In this document: piece by piece, positions 24,566 through 36,732 of the stretch | Layout: every line of letters starts with the position of its first letter | How positions within the stretch are numbered: the stretch's first letter is position 1 | Assembly: GCA_914767715.1 (NCBI GenBank) | Contig: OU612067.1 | Coordinates: 17,677,001 to 17,737,000 of the forward strand | Source of the DNA: Membranipora membranacea | Lineage: Eukaryota; Bryozoa; Gymnolaemata; Cheilostomatida; Membraniporidae | Length of the DNA stretch: 60,000 bases | Direction: 5' to 3' | Made by a program: the position numbers and the translations under genes | Notes under the pieces: generated by a model | Told to the model about the DNA's origin: nothing | Database searches by the model: none | Seen by the model: only the letters and a program-made list of their open reading frames with translations

Positions 24566-25873
24566 CTAATGTTTGCTGGGTGTGATGCAGTTTGTAATTC
24601 CACAGGCGTTAGGGCAGCAGATATCTCCACTCTTCTCTCCTTCACACACTGTGTCGGTAAAACAGGTAGAGGGAAGAAAGTCTGTGAAGGCACAGAAGTC
24701 AGGCAGCGGGTTTGTGACTTTTGTTGGACACCTGAAATTGTAGAAAAGCACATTTGATGGTTGATGATGATTAATACCAGTATCTTATGAGGTTTCCAAG
24801 GAGTTAAAAAATAAAGTGTTACTAGAAGCACCTGTTGTCAGGTCACCGTCACAATGAAATTGCTGTCAGTAAAAATATACTAGAGCATTTGCATTCCGGG
24901 TAGGATGGACATGTCTTATCGGTCAGCATTCGTATTGATGCAATCCGTCAGGACAGGTTAGATGTGATCATGAGATTCCAAAATTATTATAAACGAAGTT
25001 ATGTGATTGATATTCACCAGTTAAAATCTGTTCATGATAGATGAGACCAATATTAGGTCAAATTTTATTTAGATGTTTCAAAGCCCTAACTGACCTGTCA
25101 TCTGGGATGAAGATGCACGTTTTCTTGTTACAAACATTTCTACAGCATCTCTCCCCTCCAGAGACATCACAATTATTATCACTGTAGCATCTCACAGGAT
25201 CACTGGAGCCACCAGGGAAATCACAGAAGAACGGTAACGGTAACTGGACTGCAGGGCAGCTCCCCCGAGACCCTTCTATCCCTGAGGGACAGAAAAGCAC
25301 ACAGATTATAATACGTACTTCAATGCCCTGTCCGTAAACCTACTTGTTCAGCGGTTCCCAAAGATTTTCACCCACTGCCACCTGTCCCCGGATTCATGAG
25401 ACTAAAACTCAACAGGAGTTGTCTTGTTGGTATCAGGAGGTAGGCAACTTTGAAATGTAATATTCGTGATGATGATGATAATGTGATTCGTAATGATAAT
25501 GATTTTTATTAAGTCTTAGGTGATACCAAGTCTTGAAAGAGAGTGTTGACGTAGCGGATGAATATACAAGCACAGCACTCGTATAACACGTGTGGCCATC
25601 TGACCTAAGGCAAATCCTCCTTTCACCGTGCTAAAGGATCTGACCATATTATTCTTAAGATCCCTGTTTGAAATTAAAGTACAATGTTGACTTCGTAATC
25701 TATTTTGGCAAGAGGAACAGAACGAGGAAGGTAAATTTATACTTTTCACAAAACTATTCAAACAAATGCTGTCATAATTTAATGGAGGATGTATGTTGAG
25801 ATGGCTTACCTGAAAAGCTACAAATGGTAAGCATAAATGCTACCAGCAAACGTGCTTTGACAGCTGAAGCCAT
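24566..25873 (-). CDS. secreted protein with two WAP four-disulfide domains
   Basis: Three exons on the minus strand: 25873-25810, 25281-25095 and 24731-24566 (TAG), giving 138 aa with phases 1 and 2. Exon 1 encodes a signal peptide (MASAVKARLLVAFMLTICSF). Exon 2 is one WAP core: Cys spacing C-x10-C-x11-C-x5-C-x6-CC-x3-C-x4-C. Exon 3 is a second core: C-x11-C-x9-C-x5-C-x8-CC-x3-C-x4-C. One domain per exon suggests domain duplication. WAP proteins are secreted protease inhibitors or antimicrobial peptides; which applies here is unknown. Two small tandem copies of GATACTAATGTTTGCTG surround the stop. Start chosen because it opens the signal peptide directly upstream of a good donor. Confidence 0.85.
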
Positions 25874-28800
25874 TTTTCTGTTGTATTGCAGATAGTTTGC
25901 TCAATCTATAAGTTATATGGTATGATATAAACTGACTTGGCTTTTTATACTATGCTTGAATTTTGCAAATCATCATGTTGAAATTGATTTGACATTTCTG
26001 CCAACGGTAAAAATTGTGATAACAAGATGTCATTTCCAATTCAAGGATATTCTTGAGGAAACCGGTGGCATGGCACTTCTGATTTTGAAGTTGATTACAA
26101 AATTGATTTGGAGAGTTGTAGTTTCGCGACAGGCAGACAGTCATACCAAATATCACGATTTTCTAATTCATGTGGTGTCATGAAGAAAGTTTTTCCTCAT
26201 TCTGTTATGGTGATACAATACTTAGTCCCAGTTAGTCACATTTACAGTTTTTGAGGTCTGATGCTGTTTGCTCATTTGCTGGTACATGTGCCTTACTAGA
26301 AGTCACATAGGCAAATGATTAACTTTGGTCTTGCCAGATAAATGGCCAACTCGATCAAGACTAGACACAGTGAATGCTTTCTATCTTATACTTGGTATTC
26401 TAGCGAGCCTTTAGGGGAAAAGCTAAATCCAGTTGTTGCTGTTGTTCTTGATAAGCCAGGCTGTCTATCAGGTTGGGGGTGACATTCAATAATTCAGTAC
26501 ACAACTTATTCAAAGTTTCTGCAATTATAAAATTTACATACCTCTGCCATATTTTCTACACAATACTGATCAACTTTAGGTGACAACACGTCATGGGTAT
26601 GAGTATGACCAAGTTACTCAAACCTATTTTGATGCAGATTACATGATTATAGATAGATCTTCAATTTGTTTCAATGCTGATCTGGACAATCCTCTTCCCT
26701 TCCTGTATGAAAATGCAGGAGGAGAGTCTACCTGTGGAGCATAGCCTGGTGTGATGTGTAATACCTCGGCACTCATTCAATAACATCAACCCAGTTTTTT
26801 TGGAGAAATAAAGTTAAAGATATCCAAAGACGTTGTAAAATACTTAGGGAACTTTAAAATTGTCATGTGTGTTGCATGACATGGTAGGTAATCATTCAAA
26901 TTGCATTCTATACTTGTCTTGAAAGGAGAAAGAAAAGGAACAATTAGGCAATCGGCTGTGAGTATTTATCAAAACATATCGCTTCATATACTTCTCATTT
27001 TTATAAGCTCCTTGTGTTGGTCTCGTATTCATCCATTCGGTTGAACACACAGCTGATTTTGGTAAATGGTAAATTTCATTTTTCTACAGTGTTTGTAAGA
27101 CAATAAGGTCCTTATTCTCAGCGATTGGGAATGTAATTGATAATGAAATGCTATTACCATTGCTACCTACCAGGCAATGTTTTAATAATTATAAAAAATT
27201 GAATCAAATTTGCTTTTCGTAAAAGTGTCTTATTAAGAAGTTGTCCTCTCACAAGTGGTACCAACATATTCACGTTGAGATATAATAGATATATCTTTGC
27301 ATGTTCGATCTTCACCACTACCTCTTTACTTTACTAAAACAACATCTGAAGCAGTTGATGTCTAAGTTTGTTTGCAATAACCTCGTGATTTAGAGCAGGT
27401 TTGTCTGTGTGCATCTCTTTGTATGGAATTATACATGATCCATGCATGCTATGAAAGTTCCCCACATAGTGATGGCCATTATTTGGCTTAGAATTATCTG
27501 GTACTTTGGGTACAACTGGACTGGTGCCACATGTGTCAGTACGGACACACCAAATGATCTGAGGTAAAGTTATAACTAAGCCCTCCCCCCCCCCCCACAA
27601 ACAAAACATAAGTGGACGGCAGAAAAAAGGCTACTCTGAGGTTCAAAGCCCGAAACAGCATGTAAGAAGTACAGCTGTGTATGATTCTTTTTGAATTCCT
27701 ATCAAGTCATTCACAAATACAATTATATGTGCATGATATCAGGAAATTATATACCACTTGTTGATTTTTCTCTGATTAAAATTTACGTTTGTTGGCGTGT
27801 TACATTGCAATTAGGACCTAATAAATAGCTGTAGATTCCATCATATGTTGCCTCCCTTTGGCATTGCATTATGGTATGTGAAATCATGTTCACCATATCT
27901 CTGACAGGGTATCTAGGATTGATTATTCGAACTTATCATGATAACCCACAATAAAGAAGTAATTTTTGCATAACAACAATTCAAGATTGAGCAATGGTCC
28001 AATATCGCTTCATATCCCCTTCATACACAATACCGCATACATGGCAACAATGCACTCTATTGCTAAACACTATAATCTTAGCACAAATGAAAGTGACTGT
28101 CGCTAATTATAGCAACAAAATCATTTGAATTTATTTTATTCAGTCAATTTTAGGAAACCCCTCAGTACCATTGGACAGCTGCTGAAATATGTCATGCATT
28201 ACGTCAGAATCATTCATTGTCCTCTCTAGGTACAATTTATATAATTTTTACAAACAGGAAGCTACCTTTCGTATAGAGTCATTTCACCTTTGTGCTACAT
28301 GCTCTCGCATGCAATGCGTTTATAAAATAAAAATAAAAATAACTAGGCCTACTTCATAAACAGATTCACTTGTTATTTAGAGCTACGTGGTTACCAAACA
28401 CTCATCAACACATATACTACGCTATTCTTCTAGCTTTGCTGCCAATGTCGTGCCGTTGCGTCACAGAATAGCTAATTACCAAATAAACTTGCTGACTAAT
28501 TGTTGACATAATATCTAACTACATCTCAAGACTCAAGGTGAGATATCTATTACCTTTTCTTTTAAAATGTTTGTCAGCTATATAGAGTAATTGATTGTGA
28601 GCAGCGCATGATCAGCGCATATACATATAACTTGGTGTTTTAGATATTTCATTTTCCAAGAAAGGCATCTGCACGGTGAGGCGATAATTGTTATTGTGTG
28701 GATTCAGTCACAAATCGAATGATGTTTTTATTTCATGGCTTGGCATGTTTGTGTTCACTTGACTGCCAAAAACTAAAAAAGGATACCCAAACACAAGTAG

Positions 28801-29530
28801 CTTCACTATAGAGAGTGTTATTTCTCTATTTGTTCTGTATTGTTTCTATTTGTTAGACCCTCTAAATGCTTACCCAGAGTTATTCAATAGTCCAATATGA
28901 TCATACTTGATAATCATGAATTTTCATTCAATGTACTGAGAGCACTCTAGCTACTTGATTTCAGTTCAGTTAACTATTAGCCAGTGCAATTTGAAGGTGA
29001 TCAAATAGAGGATATAATAATATTGGATTACTGTCTGCAGAATACCACAGGTCTGTATTTAACTTGGTAGGCCCCCCATGCTTTAATTTGTCTGTAGAAT
29101 TGCTGAAAGGTCATAATTTTATAAACTGTAGGCTTTGGTTTAGGTAAACTTATTAGTGGGCAGGCAATTGTTATGAAAGCTTAACATTATGCCAGCAGAT
29201 CATCATTTTTCACCCTAATTCTTGGTCTATCAATCATGTAAGATTAGTTTACCCTGTATCTGCTTTTAGCTGAACGGAAGTAGATCGAAACAGCCTGCTA
29301 GAATACTATCACAGGAAGCTTTGATAGCTGCATAGGATACAAGGCTAGGAAATCACAGAGGAAAGGATAGTATAAGACCGGTCAGAGAAACGCTACCTCA
29401 CATCACCTTCGGGAGATTGAATACAGTGATATCGTCAGAACTTCCTATCCTGATTTTATTTACTCTCACCAAAGACACTTCGCTCTGACCTAGTGCAGCT
29501 TTCTTCATGGATTCTGCTCTACGATGAATC
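25874..29530. other. spacer between WAP and GPCR genes
   Basis: Mostly featureless AT-rich sequence. A possible small spliced gene at 26333-26744 is discussed as a finding. A poly-C run lies at 27587-27597. The last 200 bp before 29531 are probably GPCR 5' untranslated sequence. No promoter motif stands out. Confidence 0.5.
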
Positions 29531-32500
29531 ATGGCAGATTTGTTCAAGAACAACACTACACTCGAATCATTAGGAATGCCGGTTTCAGGAGACGACGTTA
29601 TGACGTCCGAGTCGAGCACAAGCCACCTGCTATCAGGCCATCATAGAAGCGTAACCTCCCAGAATCATACCTGGGTGATTACTGATAACCAGTACATGTT
29701 CGCCAACGTGAATAACATTGTGTACTACAGTCTGCTCCTGCCTCTAGGACTACTCGGCAACATGTTCACGTTAAGTGCAGTCATTATGGTGCTACGGGTG
29801 AAGAAGAGTGTTCCTAACATGCTCATAGGTGTACTGGCTACCGCAGATCTTACCTCGCTGCTAACTTGTCATGTTATTGCTCTGGTCAGAATGACGAAAT
29901 CTGAATACGCTACCTCAGCAACTGTCTGTCGTTTCCAATCTGTGATGATGTTCACTTATTTTAAAATGGGATTCTTTACCAAGACTTGCATATCTGTAGA
30001 TAGGTTTATAGCTTTAAGATATCCTCTCAAATACAGGGTGATAGTAACGCCAAAGAAGATAATATTTATAACAGTATTTAACGTGATATTCAGTGCGGGG
30101 TCGTCAGCGCTTACGTGGATAGTAGACCCGGAGTACATTATGCAGCTGGAGACATGGACTATGTGTACCAATGACTTCTCCATATTTACACACTATAAAC
30201 TGAGCATCGTTATCGGTGAGGGATCAGTGTTCATCCTGGGGGTTATCATGTTTTTCATAGGTAACATCACAGTTGTCAGGGTTATGCTCACAATTAGCAA
30301 GAAGCTCAAGAAACTCAAAGCTCATAGTGGCGGTGCTCTGCACAGCTTAGCAATCAGCCGGCTCACTACAGTAACCACAGCGTCAGCGGGGTTAGGGTTC
30401 ACTGCCATCGGTGCTATAGCAGAGGAAAATGGAAGTAGTCTTCATGAACATAACAATAACACCAAACAGCCAAAGAATGCAGATCTTGCCACGCCTCTGT
30501 CTAAACGAGCTTTAAAAAAAATGAACTCAAATGAGTTGGCTAAACCAACGAATTACAACGCAAGTAAGGAGCCTGAAACAAAGCTGAGCAAAGCTTCAAT
30601 GCACAGCCTCAGCTCAGGAAACATCTTAAACGGGGTCTACAGATCTAATCGATCGAAGGAGGAGCAGGATCTCCCTCCAGACAAAAGACTGTCATTACCG
30701 ACGCATATTCAAAAGAGCAGAGAAAATCGCCAATCGATATTTAAAAAGATGATCAACGCTTCTCGTCGATCTGTCGTTAGCGAAAAAACTAATGTTCAGA
30801 ACAGACAGAAGAAGGAGTTACAGTTCGCCAAACTTGTCATGGTCATCGTCACAGTGTTTGTGATTTTGTGGATTCCATTTATGGTGAGTAGCCTTCAATT
30901 TTACTTTTATACCTACCCCTCCCCTGCCTTCCTCATTGACCTTTATTCAGGTACAGAGTCATGTCTCATAGTCTAATTGCAAATATGAGCATGTAATTAA
31001 ACACCGTGGTCAAGCTGTCTACGGCTACAGGAAAATTGATATGAAATTAAAGGTTCAGATTTAGTTTGATGTATGGGCTGGTTTTATCGCAAACAACTAA
31101 ATTATTGCCGAAAGGCACGTATGCCATACTGCCTCATCCCATTTCTATGCTGAAAATTCAGAGCTCCTTTAAAAGATTTTATTGTTGTTGCATGTAGCCC
31201 TTGCAACTTGTATTCTTTAAATTATTTATGTAATATATTTACAAAATGAATAATCACCAATGTTTGGGTGATAAACAAATTAGCATAAAATCTGCTGGCC
31301 TGTGGACTGCGCACAATATGGGCTGACTGCAATACCTTGGGGCACAAAAAACTGGTGAAATATATTACAAATGCCGACCATACTTTATGTTTGTGTGTAA
31401 ACTAATATTTTCACTTTTTGCCTAATGGCAGAAGTTGGTTTCAGTCAAATTGAAGGCAGCATAAATAGAAGGTTCAGCATAGTGCATGTTAGAATAACAT
31501 CCCTGAGTAGCTCGAATAAAAACATTTAGATAGGCTAATGCGATCAAGTAATGAAAACATTGTCAGATATTTGAAGCGCTAGTCACTTTTGAGAGGGTTA
31601 ACAACAGGTTAAATAGTCAATACTGACATTAGCAAATGTTATTTTTGTTGATCACCTACCTCACAAGATGGGGGCATAGGGAAACCTTTTAATCGAGGGG
31701 GGGGGGGCAAAATGTACATCATGACTAATTCAATTTCCTTGTTCAGTATGTAATCATTTATTTGACAAACAATTATGAGTACAGTGGTAGGCTGCAGCAG
31801 TCAAAGGTCAGAAAATCATTTGATCAATTTTGGCTAGCAAAAACAGTGGGAGTTTTGAAACTTAAAAAATAGCGTATTTTTGCAATATATATTACATCAA
31901 GGGACAGTTATGAAATTCTTATAATGGTTGGGTAGTCCAACATGTCTAGGGTTATAATCTGCCTCCAAGTAGTAAACTAAGATGATATCACCGCCTCACC
32001 TCGTAGTTAGAGGGAAGGTACATCAGATTTGACAAACCGTTTCAAGGGACTGGTAAAATTTTTGCAATTTTGTCCATTGCATAGTAGTTTGAATAACTTT
32101 GAAACATACACAGGATCAATCTTGGAAGACGTTTTGGCCTACATTATGGCACTTGCTTTACTGCGATTAGAGGGGTATACTTTAGACGGGGAGGGTATCT
32201 TAAATTTTTAGTTACTTGTAAATTTATAGCCCTAAAGGGAGCAGTTCGCTGTTCTAGTAACAACATGCATATGTGAGAGTCTACTCAGGTTGTAGACCAA
32301 TGATTCTGAGCTACTGGTCAGAATCTAAACTTCACTCTTATTGAGATCGACTTGCTTGATTTTAAGTAATCGACCTTGGGTATGCTCCAACAAGGGAAGC
32401 ACCCACTTACATCATGCAGGAAACCTTTTAAATTAAAATTTGAAAAGAAAATCTACCAATAATGGCTCATTCTCGTTGGCCATAGGCCAATTCAGTTAGT

Positions 32501-34286
32501 TCTTAGTTTTGTTTATGTGTATGCGTGCACAATGATTTTTGAAGAATGGGAGTGGGACTTGCCCCAGGCTACATTCAAATTTGTCTTTTTATAGTATAAT
32601 AAAAAAACCATGCGCAATCAAAAAGTTAAATCTTTTTGTATACATTTTTGCAACATAGTCCATCGACCTTGGGTACAAATTACAAGCAGAAGACTGCCTG
32701 CATATAGATAATGGAATAACAATTTGTAAAGAATGACAACCATTAACATGTTGAACATCAGCCAATCAACTCAACTCAAAGAATTGCAGATTTTGGTGCA
32801 AAATTTGGCCTTTGCATGAGCCAAACTTTCATAAATTTATCCAACCATCCATAAAAAGATTGGCCTGTCTCATATTTGTTTATTTATTAACAATTTGGAG
32901 GAGGTTAAATATTACTACACCCCAAAGCTTAATGTTAGTGCAATTCCACTGCAGGTTTGCTGAGAATGTTTGCTGTTATGTGCGCAAAACATGACTAGGC
33001 TCCATAGAATTTCTTCCATTGTCTTTTGATGTAAGCATTAGTAAAGTATTACATGACTGCAGTATAATAATATCATAATGTTGTACATGAGTTTTGAAGC
33101 AGAAATTGAATATTCTAGCAAACAATAAAAAATTAGGTAAACACATTTTACAGGCTTTATATCCTTCAAGATCTTAGGAAATATGATTATTCTGTGCTAA
33201 TAAAGCCTGCTCTTAACCTTCTTAAAAAAAATCAATAACGTGTTTGATCTATAGCCAATAGTTTGACTGGTGGGAAAGTCACGTTGTTATGTTATGTCAC
33301 CTCATTTAGTTACGACCTGACTAAGAGGATCAATTAGGCATAGGCTCCCCATGTAAACCATAAAATAGGGACTTACAGCATTCATGAAATAAAGCTTAAA
33401 ATTATCAGGGGTGGTCACTGGTTATTTGGCTTAAAAGCTATTCATAGGCATAAGTAGTCTGAGCCCCCCAGACTTTTGCCCCTCGTCCGACGCCCCCCCC
33501 CCCCCCCCCCCGGGCGAGAGCATAAGCATAAGCATTCTTTGTTATGTTAGAAGTTTTTATAGCTAAGTAATTTTATGGACGATTTTCAGTTAGTTTTGCT
33601 GCCCCTACAAACACTATAACGTATGCACGTGCAGTGTATATGAGTAATTTAATTATAACTACCGGTGTTGTAGTCTGAGCCCTCCAGACTCTTGCCCCCC
33701 CCCATTCCCCCCACAATGTTGATAAGTGGACAAAAAGTTATTCAGTCCTTTTTCAGACAACCAGACAGTTTTGATTGATTGTTCCCATTATATTAGTAAT
33801 CTCACAATTGTTTTCCACCTATCATCATACTAACCATCATATTCTTCAAAAAGATTACACTTTGCATTGTCTTAGTTAATGTTTGGTAAGTTTAATCTGG
33901 CAACATTTTGATTAATAGCTGTAGGGGAGAAGATTTGTCTCACTTCAGGAGCAATCATAGTTAACCACTGTTCTTTTTTTTTGTTACAGTGCACGATATA
34001 CTATGAGCATTACAATCGGATAAGGGTTCATCCACTGATTGTGGACATCTCCATAAAACTGGTATTCGCCAACGCCTGTATCAACCCTATTTTATACGGA
34101 CTGTTCAACGCCAACTTCCGCAAGGCTTACATATACTATGTAAAGATGTTATGTTTCTACCTCACATGCCGATTTACCAAACAGCCAGATGGTAAGAACC
34201 TGCCGTGGAGTTTGTCAGCTAACAAGGCGTACTATGCACCCAGCCCTAGCTCAAACAGATTCAGATCTGTGAAATCTGTCTCGTAG
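29531..34286 (+). CDS. class A (rhodopsin-like) G-protein-coupled receptor
   Basis: Seven-helix membrane receptor. Exons 29531-30883 and 33990-34286, phase 0, 549 aa, with one 3.1 kb intron just after helix 6. Markers: LLGNMF in TM1, LATADL in TM2, Cys at the top of TM3 (ATVCRF) and in loop 2 (WTMCTND), DRF in place of DRY after TM3, ALTW in TM4, LWIPF in TM6 and NPILY in TM7. The N-terminus has several N-glycosylation sequons (NNT, NHT). The third intracellular loop is very long (about 170 residues) and rich in Ser, Lys and Asn. TM5 lacks the usual proline. TM2 and the WTMC loop faintly recall prostanoid receptors, but the prostanoid-specific TM7 arginine is missing, so the ligand is unknown. 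A consensus donor inside exon 2 (after 34191) allows other tails. Confidence 0.9.
31698..31708. repeat. poly-G run in GPCR intron
   Basis: Homopolymer G tract followed by GCAAAATG, resembling the end of the G/C-rich dispersed repeat seen at 13056 in the same orientation. Probably a remnant of that family. Confidence 0.6.
33452..33519 (+). repeat. copy of a G/C-rich dispersed repeat
   Basis: Begins AGTAGTCTGAGCCCCCCAGA, then TTTTGCCCCTCGTCCG, a run of about 20 C and GGGCGAGAG. The head AGTCTG..CAGACT can fold as a hairpin. A second, shorter copy lies 150 bp downstream. Located in the GPCR intron. Confidence 0.7.
33670..33713 (+). repeat. second copy of the G/C-rich repeat
   Basis: GTAGTCTGAGCCCTCCAGAC, then TCTTGCC, a C run and CATTCCCCCCAC. 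Same head as 33452-33519 and, inverted, 13056-13120. Confidence 0.7.
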
Positions 34287-34795
34287 GCTTGCCAACTAAG
34301 CTCATGAATTTGTGTGTGCTTTTGTTCAGGATGTATTTCAATAATCAACCTGTATATAGTGTATGTTAATTGAGCTGGTGGAGTTTGATTAGCACTAGCA
34401 GTGCCATTCTAGCAAAGAAACTGTTGAGCTAGGGTAGATCACATAACTTTGTCAATGAATTCATCGCATGTGGCATAATCGCATTGCCTGTTCTATAGCA
34501 GCGCATGGCTTATATAGACAGCAGATAGTGAAATACATATTATCAGTCTAGCTGAGAATCAAGATCTTTGTCCAAACTGAACTATCCTTCATCTACATTG
34601 ATACGCTTTTTTGATTGTTTGCATGTTTTATGCCGGAGAGAATGACGTAATATTCTTTTGAGATCTCCTCTACTTTTCTCTTTTATAAAGCCATAGATAC
34701 CTTCTTGTGTAGCCGATAGCCGCACGTAGACCATCATTGTGTATAAAGATGTTTTATTAGAACATAACTCTAATATATTTTTCTGCATCATCATA

Positions 34796-34801
34796 AATAA
34801 A
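34796..34801 (+). terminator. candidate GPCR polyadenylation signal
   Basis: AATAAA in CATAAATAAATATG, 510 bp after the stop of the two-exon GPCR form. Confidence 0.4.
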
Positions 34802-35680
34802 TATGAGCAATTTGCATGGATAATTGTGCAAGGCTTGCTGTCGTTTGTTGCGCTTTAGAGTTAAGGTAGAAAATATTGATTAGCCTCAAATATATTTAGA
34901 TACAATATTGGGTGAGAATGGAATGCGGAACAGCCCCCTGTTAAAAATGTTGAGCAGTTATATGATGAGGACAGCTGCTCCAGCTTTGGCTTCAATTTGC
35001 ATCCTCGGGTCGGGTGCTGTCTCATTATTTTCATTAGACAAATGTCAGTAGAGATTAGCTGTCAGCTCCAATATTAGGAGATCCTAATCCTAATTCCTCA
35101 TAGACCTACTCAAAGTTCAGCTATAAGAAGGTCAGGATAACATAATTTAAGCTTAGCCAAAGTAAAATATATGGTGTGTGTTTGCGACCTCCATGTCGTT
35201 TGGTCAAAATTAAACATTGCATGATTGCTGTGGGGGCTTAAACTACTAGACTGGTGAATGATTCGGTGTGGTGTATAGGTACCATCACATGTTGGCATAC
35301 ATAAGTGAAACAGACCTACAACCCTTAGCCTTGTCAAGCGGCTCCTCAAAACAAAAAAGTGGCCAAGGCTATAAAACTGTTTTACCTATTATTGCTAATT
35401 AATCGAAGAAAATGATGGCTGTAAACGTTTTGTTTAAAATTGCACTAATTCTAGTCTAGGTACAGTATGTCTACCTGGTATTGATCAGATCATGCCATAG
35501 GCTGCCTGTCATATGATCTTATCAATAGTCTTTGTAATCACCATAAAAATACCAAGTACGTTTCTTTACCTGTGTAAATATTTACATAGATACATCTGGC
35601 CTCAGAGACAATCCTCCATTTGTAGAAAAATAACGTGCTTGTGTACTTTATCAATGTGATGTCATCCCGAGTCATTTTAG

Positions 35681-36033
35681 ATCCACTTTATCACTGTTTT
35701 GTCTGCACTAAGAATTGCCCAATTCAGCTTGTCTTCGCAAAGACCAGACCTGGCACAAGCCCTTTCTTCCCAACGACCGACCTAGTAGGTGAAAGCGCCA
35801 TCAAATGCAAGGAAAATCAACCTGAAAATGATGATATGCGATTATTGCCATCTCCTCTCAAGAAGTCTGTGGCGAGTGTAGACAATTCTCAGATTTATGT
35901 ATTGCTCTTTGTTTGTTGGTGTCAGTATTATAGTGCATCTGCATGTCTATACAGTATTTGGATGCCGCACTGCTCAGTTCTTCTGCATGGGCTTAGCTGG
36001 AATTTAGTGCAAAGGTCCTGGCATAAATGGTGA
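35681..36033 (+). other. possible extra GPCR C-terminal exon
   Basis: An open frame with an acceptor (CATTTTAG/ATCC) in phase 1, matching the phase-1 donor after 34191 in GPCR exon 2. It could be internal (35681-35788, 108 nt, leaving at GTAG/GTGAAA in phase 1) or terminal (stop TGA at 36031-36033). It encodes a tail with Cys, Pro and charged residues. No family similarity is recognised. The phases fit, but there is no transcript evidence. Confidence 0.3.
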
Positions 36034-36147
36034 GCATAACATAGTACTATTATAGTACTATGTTATGCTCACCAGAAAGCAAGCATTTAAAAAAAATAAT
36101 GCTTGGCTATAATAGCCAAGCATTATTTCTTTTAAATGCTTGCTTTC
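36028..36147. repeat. two abutting long palindromes
   Basis: Hairpin 1 (36028-36074) has 23-bp perfect arms around a single base: TGGTGAGCATAACATAGTAC… Hairpin 2 (36075-36147) follows with no gap: 36-bp arms, starting GAAAGCAAGCATTTAAAA, with one mismatch and almost no loop. Together they form a double cruciform of 120 bp. Likely fold-back mobile elements. Confidence 0.9.
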
Positions 36148-36484
36148 TTCCCAGCATTAATTTTACAAGTAATCTACGAGTAATCCAGGATTCAGAAAGC
36201 ATTTGGTTTTGATCCAAAGTTAAAAATCATTTACTCTGTAAGATGGGAAATTAAATGTAAGCAAGTGATAAGACTGGTATTTCAAAGTTCAGTATGCAGC
36301 GTTTAGAACAGATTTTATATCTGTATTGCTGTAGCAATTGCTAATTCCATTTGCCATGCCATAGAACTATGGATATTAATTAATAGTACTGACTTTTCAA
36401 TCTAAATCAATCTGATCAATATATTATCTGCTAAACAAACCAAGGAGTATAACCTACATGGAGCCTTTCTCAATATTGTTGTAG

Positions 36485-36732
36485 ATGCTACATTTTATAG
36501 AAGAAGGTCAGGATTACAAGCATTCGCTGATCATATGAGTATTACCAGTCGTCACGCCTCCTGTGATGGACTAGAGATTTATTACGGAGGGCTCTCGCAA
36601 TCCCCCCTATCGTTTAAGCGTTTTCCAGCTCATAATCTACAAAAGTCATCGTCACTACCTCCACGGTTTGATCAAAGTAAAATCAAAGAAATCTGTCAGA
36701 AGCTTCATATCGGCAAACCAGCTAATAACTGA
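36485..36732 (+). other. possible alternative last exon of the GPCR
   Basis: Acceptor TTGTTGTAG/ATGCTAC in phase 1, then 82 codons to TGA at 36730-36732. Joined to the donor after 34191 it replaces the 31-residue tail of the two-exon form with a Ser/Arg-rich tail (DATFYRRRSGLQAFADHMSI… to …CQKLHIGKPANN), giving about 600 aa. Composition (RRRS, SITSR, KSSSLPPR) suits a phosphorylated receptor tail. It could instead be the last exon of an unrelated gene. Confidence 0.4.

Noticed and set aside
35110-35349. Minus-strand 79-codon frame in the GPCR 3' spacer
   Set aside because: No start context, splice signals or family similarity.
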